From positions 308,570 to 372,569 of the forward strand of contig WTPW01000301.1 of assembly GCA_009809945.1 (NCBI GenBank): DNA of 64,000 nt. Reading direction: 5' to 3'. The DNA is from Gigaspora margarita. Its lineage: Eukaryota > Glomeromycota > Glomeromycetes > Diversisporales > Gigasporaceae. Of the stretch, positions 56,806 to 64,000 are shown in pieces; within the stretch, counting starts at the first letter, position 1, and each line of letters starts with the position of its first letter. The notes under the pieces are model-generated. The model made no database searches. It had not been told where the DNA came from and was given only the letters and a program-made list of their open reading frames with translations. Both the position numbers and the translations under genes were made by a program.

Positions 56806-58321
56806 ATGGCAGCAAGATACTTAGAAAAACTTTCAATAGATTACCTTGAACTTCTTAATGATAAAGAAGATTTTAACGTAATAATTAATGCAGGAGAATC
56901 GCCAAATACGAAGATATTTCGAGCCCATTCCAATATTTTAAGATATAGTTCATTATATTTTAGAAATAATTAGAAAACACTGGTAAAGACGAAGATAACA
57001 TCAAAACTATTAATTTAAAACATGTTTCTATTCAACAATTTGAATTTATTATTAAGTAAGTTACTGCATAATTTAATGATTTTCATAGTATATGTTACGA
57101 ACTAATTTTAATACAAATTTAATAGATATATTTACGGAGGAATGATTTTACTGGAAAACCTAGATGCTCCATTCATTTTTGATCTCATGTTTGTTGTTCA
57201 CGAGTTTCTTTTTGAAGAATTGGTTAAATTTCTCGAGACACATTTAATTGAAACAAAAGCTAATTGGCTTCGATTACATTTTATGCGAATCTATCAAAAA
57301 AGCTTTCAAAATAATCAATTTCAAAGCTTACAAAAATGGTGTAATGATTTTTTAGTAAAGTACCCGAATAAAATTTTTGACTCCGAAGACTTCAAATCGC
57401 TTCAAGAAAATGCATTAGTATCACTTATTACACGGGATGATTTACAAATGGAAGAAATAAAAATTTGGAATTATTTCATCAAATGGGGTATTGCTCAAAA
57501 TCCAGATTTATCATTAGATGGACCAGAGAATTGGACTAAAAACTACTTTCTAACATTAAAAAGTACATTACAAAATTGTTTAACTTATATCCGTTATTTT
57601 AAATATCTGGGGATGATATTGTTAATAATGTGCAACCATATCATCAGATTTTAAATAGAAACTTTTGGAATGATATAATGAAAAGAGCTGGTAATCAAAA
57701 TAGACGAATATCTTCAATAATTCTTCCACCTCGTATAATTTTGACACCAATATTACCACCGCGTACGACGGGATCAACTATTATTAATGAAGCACTTGCA
57801 TCTGAATTGCGACATGGATTGATATAAAATCTAAACTTTATTCCTCAACAAATAATCCATATGAGTTTAAATTACTTCTTCGTGGCACTAGAGATGGTTT
57901 TACTAATGAATCATTTTGGAAATTATGTGATAAGCAAGCAAAAACTATTGTCATTATGAAGGTTAAAGATACTGATGAAATTATTGGCGGTTATAATCCA
58001 ATTCAATGGAATAAATCAATTAATGATTTTGTGAGTTGTAATAATAGCTTTATTTTTTCATTGAAAAATGGTACTATTAAATCCTCAATTTTAAGTCGTG
58101 TAAAAAAGGCACGTAATGCAATTTATTGTGGTAGTACTTTTGGTCCATGTTTTTATGAACTTTGTACGTATTATGATTTTGAGGTAGATAATGGATGTGA
58201 TTATAATCATAAGCATTCATATGAAAAAGCAATTAGAAATACAAATGGTAAATTTTCAGTAACAGAATATGAAGTATTCCAAATTAAAAAAAAAATTAAA
58301 ATCTTCGAGCAGATTATTTAG
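56806..58321 (+). CDS. BTB-BACK-TLDc domain protein with three apparent one-base losses
   Basis: Start ATG at 56806 follows a 16-base A-run. Exon 1 (56806-57055) and exon 2 (57126-58321) are joined by a 70-nt GT-AG intron that restores IIKYIYGG, the end of a BTB fold. Domains in order: BTB (about residues 20-95; DFNVIINAGE, FRAHSNILRYSS), BACK-like helices (about 110-220; WCNDFLVKYPNKIF, LITRDDLQMEEIKIWNYFIK) and TLDc (about 310-475; TIVIMKVKDTDEIIGGYNPI, FIFSLKNGTI, EYEVFQI). BTB modules mediate dimerisation and Cullin-3 binding; TLDc domains occur in oxidation-resistance and V-ATPase-interacting proteins; such fusions are hugely expanded in glomeromycete fungi. The frame breaks near 56971, 57602 and 57806, each repaired by one extra base in a short T or A run, so the full product would be about 480 residues. 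Either assembly errors or a recent pseudogene. Confidence 0.85.
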
Positions 58322-59210
58322 AATAATATACGTAGGGATACACGCAAATTTCATAATCAGAAAGATATGATTACTTATATTTACACTGAATCGTATTTCT
58401 TAATGCACTATGATCATAAAAAAATTTATAAGACAAATTTTATACGACTACTTTTGCAATTATTCTTCAGCCGATATTAACAACAGTGTTATCAAATGTA
58501 TGCTTTCTGGTTCAAGTTTATACTTTTATTTATATCTTGTTTATTTGTTTATGCTTTTTAACCATATAAATATAAATATAGTTTTTCTTTACATTAATAG
58601 TGAAATACTTATATAAAAATTCTTTATTAATATGATTCGTGTTGACTTATTACGTTAGAAATAAAAAATAAAACTAATATTCTATATTAAATTTCGTAAC
58701 TTTTCCTATTATATACATTCTATAGACGTACAGTAAAGAATTAGTAAAGCCAAATGTCAAGAATTAAAGCCTCCACAGTTGGCTTTACTTTGACTCTTAA
58801 TGATTATAAACTTTAGTGAATAATATTTATAACTCCTGTTATATCACTATCATATTCTAAAAATAAATATCGGTATAATCAGATACACTTTTCATATCAA
58901 GTATGCTCGGTGCTTTTAAATTTACATGATCATTTTCCTTTTTGAAATGACCTTTGTCAAGTCATTTGAGTCATTTAAGATTCATTATTACATTTCATAC
59001 ATAATGCAGGTAATTTGAAACGATTTTTTAGGTCATTTAACAATATTGAGTATGTGAACATAAAATTTTAAAAAAAATATCATAATAACTAGCATCGCCT
59101 CTGATAAGTAGTTTACTTATTTTACGGAATAATTTCTTAAATGAGATTACTTTATACACAACCATCTTGTCTTGTTAAAAGAAAATGTGGTTTGGAATCT
59201 TGCAATATTA
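58322..59210. other. Gene-free AT-rich region downstream of the TLDc gene
   Basis: Open frames are short. AATAAA-like signals occur soon after the stop (AATAAAAAATAAAACT at about 58660). A TCATTT-rich stretch with TGACCTTTGTCAAGTCATTT lies at 58940-59030. No gene or RNA. Confidence 0.45.
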
Positions 59211-59214
59211 GGCA

Positions 59215-59304
59215 TTTATAGCTTTCCAGGAAATATTTATTCAACAATGTGATTTAGTGATGTGTCGTGCTAAATTGCATTGTTGAATGAAATTCCCTGA
59301 AAGG
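59215..59304. repeat. 90-bp hairpin
   Basis: Left CTTTCCAGGAAATATTTATT, CAACAATGTGATTTAG and right CTAAATTGCATTGTTGAATG, AAATTCCCTGAAAGG pair along their length; likely a MITE relic. Confidence 0.65.
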
Positions 59305-59560
59305 TTAATTGTCAGCTCCTTTTGAAATTTATTATTTTTCCAAAAGGTTTCTACCATACATAAGAATGAGAATTAAGTAGTCAGGATAATGAATTTGAAT
59401 TAGAAATTTTGAGAAAATTATTTATCGTGGTTTACAAATTGATGCCTTTTGATCAAATTTGTGTCACCTGGTTGCTGTCCTGTTTCGTGATTGTATAATG
59501 ATTTTTTAGTGAGCATAGATATGGTGACAAATTTTATGAAAATAATATATTATTGCGGTT

Positions 59561-59741
59561 TGCATAATTTTGTGACCCCTATGATTAATTTTTTGTCATT
59601 AAATGATTGAAAGTCGGCTAATTTATCATAAACTTGAGCTTGACACTCATGATAAATTGGCGTGCTTTGACAATCGCGATCGCAATCACAATCATTTAAA
59701 CATAAAAAAAAAATTAATCATAGAGATCACAAAATAATGCA
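59561..59741. repeat. 180-bp foldback, probable MITE
   Basis: Ends TGCATAATTTTGTGACCCCT and (reversed) TGCATTATTTTGTGATCTCT continue as ATGATTAATTTTTT and ATGATTG in both arms. The centre contains TTTATCATAAACTTGAGCTT and ATGATAAATTGGCG. A GC-rich hairpin (GGGCGACTTCGCCGCCC) lies further on at about 59825. Confidence 0.7.
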
Positions 59742-60098
59742 AAATATTGAAATCTCACACAACAATCAGTATTACAGAATTAAACAACCCTTTTTTTATT
59801 TGTAATTAGAGATTGCGGTTGCGGGCGACTTCGCCGCCCAGTTGATGTTGTTATAGTAAAGAGTTAATATAGTGCAGTTGTTGGGATGGCTGAGATAGTT
59901 GTTAATATATGAAGATACTTGTATTTGATATTTGTTAGAAAGTATGTATTGTTATTATTTTATTAGGCTTTTTTTGTTGTGGGTTCATTATTCATGTTAT
60001 AATATATCTATTGTTCGATTGCATCTTTTCTAAACCTTTATTTATTTTATTTTTTAATTGTTTATGTTGTTATCTATTTTTATAATTATTACTAGTTC

Positions 60099-60126
60099 GA
60101 CAGGTGGCGCTTACGCGCCACCTGTC
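60099..60126. repeat. Perfect GC-rich hairpin, 12-bp stem and 4-nt loop
   Basis: GACAGGTGGCGC-TTAC-GCGCCACCTGTC followed by TTATTT, in otherwise very AT-rich DNA. It looks like a bacterial-style terminator or a GC cluster of an organelle genome, but no flanking gene supports either view. Confidence 0.8.
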
Positions 60127-60754
60127 TTATTTAAGGTTGAAAGTAAAGTACTACGTACGTACGTATGTACATAAATGTTTATTGCTATACTCAATTTAAC
60201 TTTAGAAAAATTGTGCTGTTATTGATTAATGTTTTAGTCACTTCAAAAATACAATAGCACAAATTTGTAGTAATAAACATATTATTATCACACTTACTGA
60301 AATTGCTTACTGTGCGCCTTGTAAGTATTAGATTAATAAATTATTTTTAATACTTGCTAAGTGCCATAAAGTAAATAACATTGGAATAAATAGTAAATAT
60401 TCATATCTTGAATAACTTAATTTAATTACTTAGAATTATTAAAATTCTTTATACTCACAAATTAGGCCGTTTGAAGTTAAAATTTTGTTTAACATTTTTA
60501 TTATTATTTTTTTTTGTATTTACACAAATATATAAAATAAAAATACGGTGTACTGAAAAATCCTCAATATAACTAAAGCATTCTGATTACTGTGCTGACC
60601 ATTATACTGACTATTTTGTCACTTCTATTTGGTTAATTTGAGAAGAATTCAGGTAGGCATTGTTAAGCGAAAATTCACTTCAAATGGCTTTATTACAAAT
60701 AAAGTTAATTAAAAGTAAATATTGTTAATAGCCTATTTTAGATACAGTCTAACC

Positions 60755-60929
60755 AGGACCCCGAAATATACATAGATAGGTCAGGTATTAGTTTGCTTAT
60801 TTTTGGGGGTTTTATGCAGATCTTTTCTATTTTTAGTAATTTTTTGCTTATTTTTGAGGTTTTTGCAGATTTTCCATTTTTAGTAATTTTATAATTAACC
60901 TGACCTATCTATGTATATTTTGGGGTACT
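60755..60929. mobile_element. hAT-type MITE with perfect 8-bp duplication, family copy 2
   Basis: Same family as 49270-49452: ends AGGACCCCGAAATATACATA and (reversed) AGTACCCCAAAATATACATA. Identical GTCTAACC copies at 60747-60754 and 60930-60937. It was inserted into a pogo-like terminus: TA-CAGTCTAACC before it continues after it as TCTATATAGTCACC. Confidence 0.92.
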
Positions 60930-60937
60930 GTCTAACC

Positions 60938-62082
60938 TCTATATAGTCACCCTCTATATAGACACAAATCCAATATAATCACTTTGTAAATTTATCAACC
61001 TTTTTACTATAATATTCACCTCTATATAAGCACATTTGCATTATAATCACTATCACAATTTTTTATTTACTATCTATATAAAACTGCTCCTTATTATAAT
61101 ACAAGTGAATAACCTGTGGCCTTGCCACGGTAGTTTGTGAAATTTAAAATTTTAGCTAGAAATTTAAATGAGCAATGTTCTGAATATTTGGATCTTGTAG
61201 AAGTGGTAAAATAACTTGACCAAGTTATCAGCATGTACCAAATTTTAGATGATTGTGAGAAGATAAAGTAAGGCATTTATCAAACCAATGTAATGCACCA
61301 CAATGAATGCAATTTACAATTGATCTACAATTTGAAATTCGATTCATATGTGACTAAGTTTATTTGGAACACTTTAATAGATATATTATATATATTTTTA
61401 TTTTAAAAGATGCAGGTAGTTTTAGTATAATTAAATTTTGAATACAGATATAAATTTCTATTTTTTTTTTTTTAGAGAATTACAGTTCTTTTATAAACTT
61501 ATTATAAAAATCACAATATTTTTTTTTAATTTTAGCTTAAAATTTCTTTAGCTTAAATTCTTATGCATACCAATTTTTTTTTTTGCAAATTTTAATAAAA
61601 TTTATATTTGTTTACATCCATCGTTATTCTATTGATAAACAACCAAAAAGTGTTAATCATTACCAAATTTTGAGTTTATATCAATCACAATAATATTTAT
61701 TTTTATTTCATAATGCATTTGAAAACTTAAGTTTCTCAATGGTATATCTTTTAATTGACATCATAAACCCTTTATTTAATTATGCAAGAAGATTATATAT
61801 CTGTTAATCGATGTTATAAACTCTTATTTAATAATGCGAGAAGATTATATTTTTATATTAGTTGTTAAAGATTCATCAAGACAACTATTAAAGATTATTA
61901 ATATAATTTACTACAAATGTAAAAGGATAAATTGCCTTGTTAATCGTGTTTGCAATAATTAATATAGCTAGAATAAATAATAAGAATATATTTCTGTATG
62001 AATTAAAATTTTGTCAATACCAGGAACATGAGTGAATAGTTTTACCAGAGAATAAATTAAAAACATAATCTTAAAACTACCA
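60938..62082. other. Gene-free AT-rich region with interrupted pogo-like element
   Basis: 60938-61085 repeats CTCTATATAGTCAC/CTCTATATAAGCAC/TATAATCACT words, the subterminal part of the pogo-like element whose first 10 bases precede the hAT MITE; its right end was not found. Beyond that a short direct repeat (AAGATTATATATCTGTTAAT and AAGATTATATTTTTATATTA) at 61790-61860 is all I see. Confidence 0.45.
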
Positions 62083-62249
62083 TATATTACCGAATAGAAG
62101 CTACCCCTCAATTATTGATCCAAAAATCTGAAAACAGTTACTATGTTTTAATAGTAAAATTAGACCCGAATAGAAGCTACCCCTGCGGTTTAGTCTAAGA
62201 AAATTGAAGAAAATCGAAAATTTTTTGGTAGCTTCTATTTGGTAATATA
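62083..62249. mobile_element. TA-type MITE with TATATTACCGAATAGAAGCT ends
   Basis: Ends TATATTACCGAATAGAAGCT and (reversed) TATATTACCAAATAGAAGCT, continuing ACC. The word CCGAATAGAAGCTACCCCT occurs twice on the left (62090, 62167). Length 167 bp, no coding capacity. Confidence 0.8.
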
Positions 62250-62329
62250 CAGTAATTGATGTTTATACAAAGCACAGTTTTTGTCATAACACATTATTAC
62301 CTGCTTTTATGTAATATCAAAATTTTAAT

Positions 62330-63245
62330 TTTAGAGATCTTTAAAGTGAGAATTAACCCTAATGTTAGATGTTTTATTACAAATCTGAATATACTCACGA
62401 AAATAAACCTGATATTGCACTGATCATTAATGCATGTGGTTGAGCTTGTATTGTATATCATTGGCTAGTAGTTTTTTTCTGTATAATGCAGGCTAGCTGT
62501 CAATATAAAAATGTGAATAATAGAATCGAAAAGTATTGCTTTACACTTGTATTGGGCTATGCCGGCATTATCTAGGTTGGAGACAGTTTTATTAAAGCAG
62601 TTAAAATAGAATTCAGTACATAATAGCAAAGAAGTAAATAACTGGTGTGATTAGCAAGAATGACAATGACATCCTGAGAAGTTTGCAACAATCAATGCAC
62701 TGGGAGTCACTGCAGGATAATCAGCTGATAGATTCTGCCTGTTTGAGCAGGCTGGCTGTGAGCAGAGATGCAGGTAAAAATACCAAATATATGGTGAGAT
62801 TAGAGAAATAGTAGAATTCATTCTATTATTTATCACAGGTTGGTTGGGTTGATAAGAAGTGTGATCGATTAGGTTTGACACCAGGGAAATTTAGTGTTCA
62901 GTGCTATGGTTTATTAACTTATCTTGTTCATATGTCATTGTCATATGAAGCAGCCTACTTGCATATGGTTTCCTCTTTCAATTAATTTCTTGGTTTGGAA
63001 TTGTCCTCCTGTGATTACTTCTGTGGATCATGGCATAGGTATGCCTCTTCACTTTGATCATATGATTCATATTATTTTGTATTATTTTAATGCTTTTTGC
63101 AGCAGAAATGATTGTTTTTGTTGTGGGTACATAGAGCTTTAATTTGTTCCTTGTATCAATTCTGCAGCATTGATTTTCATATGCTATCTGAACAAAACCC
63201 ATGACCAGCTACTGACCTGGGCCATGTGGGTGAGGTGCATATATT
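62330..63245 (+). repeat. Dispersed repeat, longer copy (relative of 1720-2065)
   Basis: AAAGTGAGAATTAACCCTAA at about 62345 matches GAAGTGAGAATTAATCCTGA at 1730. GCTTTTTGCAGCAGAAATGA at 63094 matches 1840, and the end (CATATGCTATCTGAACAAAA, GACCTGGGCCATGTGGGTGAG) matches 2000-2055. The copy here is about 900 bp, against about 340 bp at the left side of the window. Possibly a non-LTR or SINE-like family; frames within it (62651-62881 minus, 62924-63142 plus, 62978-63202 minus) look non-coding. Confidence 0.5.
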
Positions 63246-64000
63246 CTCGCTTAGCTTTCTTTTGATAAATAAACTGCCTTGGTTTAAAGCTTATAGTTTG
63301 GGCATCCACTTATTTACATGGATAATACAAACCCCTGGAGAGGAAATAGCCAATCAGAGAGTACAAATTTTGACTATTTTGGATCAGCCCAATAAAGAAT
63401 CTGAACACATGTAAAAGAAAAAAATGATAGTTTGGTGCCTATCACTATCACTATTGAATTATTCCAAAAAGTCAAGTTTTCTATTGGGTGATACCAAAAA
63501 AAATAAATGCCAAAAATAGAATAATTAGCACAATTGGGTAAATTAATATGGCACATTTTGCTTAACATGTTTGATTTTTACAATAGTGTCTAAATAATAG
63601 GGCATTGCTTTTTACAAAAATTTATTGTATAACAGTAAGTTCAATATATTTAATATTCAAGTACTTAATAATTTACTAACTAAAAAGAAATTTAGCACTT
63701 TTATATTTTATAGTATAATGTGCTCTTTTTCATATTTTTATTTTTATTTTACAATATTTACTACAGAATTTTAGGAAGTGGCTTTTTTAAAATAAAGATA
63801 AGCTCAGCCATTATCTTTCCTTACATAACTCTAAAATGCCAATCAAGACAGTTGTTTCTATTTTTATTTGTTGAAGTCAAAGCTTTGTGCCTTTTTTCTT
63901 TAAATATTCTTAGATCCACATTGGCTGTATCAATTAATTATTTCTATGATGATCACAACAATTATCAACATTGCTTATCTACAACTTTGGTACTGCCCAA
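63246..64000. other. Gene-free right end of the window
   Basis: A partial copy of the 3890-4250 MITE family (ATTGGGTGATACC, GCCAAAAATAGAATAATTAG, GCACAATTGGG) lies at 63480-63540. The remainder is AT-rich with no recognisable gene. Confidence 0.45.

Overview
The window looks like nuclear DNA of an arbuscular mycorrhizal fungus (Glomeromycotina, Rhizophagus/Gigaspora type). This rests on the strongly AT-rich, repeat-packed sequence with few genes, short (60-77 nt) GT-AG introns, a BTB-BACK-TLDc protein of the kind massively expanded in these fungi, a small P-loop GTPase-like gene of a type common in them, and dispersed 5S rRNA genes. The taxon is an inference; no species-level marker was found.

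Genes are sparse. A P-loop GTPase-like gene runs off the left edge on the minus strand (1-266). A complete seven-exon inositol monophosphatase gene lies at 8201-9802 (minus); its 315-residue product keeps all the metal-binding motifs. Three 5S rRNA genes lie on the minus strand at 21964-22080, 27157-27273 and 27906-28022, each inside a duplicated block of several hundred bp. A BTB-BACK-TLDc gene at 56806-58321 (plus) has one intron and three apparent one-base losses. A decayed Tc1/mariner transposase sits at about 5215-5975. Most remaining short open frames look like chance frames in repeats.

The rest is a dense collection of short, mostly non-coding inverted-repeat elements (MITEs and foldbacks). 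Many have readable target-site duplications. Five hAT-type elements have perfect 8-bp duplications (11797-12512, 24192-24936, 39007-39330, 49270-49452, 60755-60929). One Mutator-type element has a 9-bp duplication (25374-26121). Three PIF/Harbinger-type elements have TTA or TAA (27368-27620, 41399-41644, 50496-50770). One element is flanked by TTAA (4811-5179). Many TA-flanked elements resemble Tc1/mariner/pogo. Several are nested: a TTAA element inside the Tc1 copy, a Harbinger-type element inside a 5S repeat, a 2.1-kb element inside a minisatellite, a hAT-type element inside a pogo-like end, and possibly a 4-kb element inside a small palindrome.

Other structure includes several minisatellites, an inverted duplication around 12.7-14.6 kb, a pair of about 520-bp direct repeats at 46.4-48.0 kb, a 4-copy array at 55.2-55.85 kb just upstream of the TLDc gene, and a short telomere-like module repeated about eight times. 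No tRNA, CRISPR or operon-like organisation was found. Neighbouring genes show no functional link. All coordinates of repeats were read by eye and can be off by a few bases.
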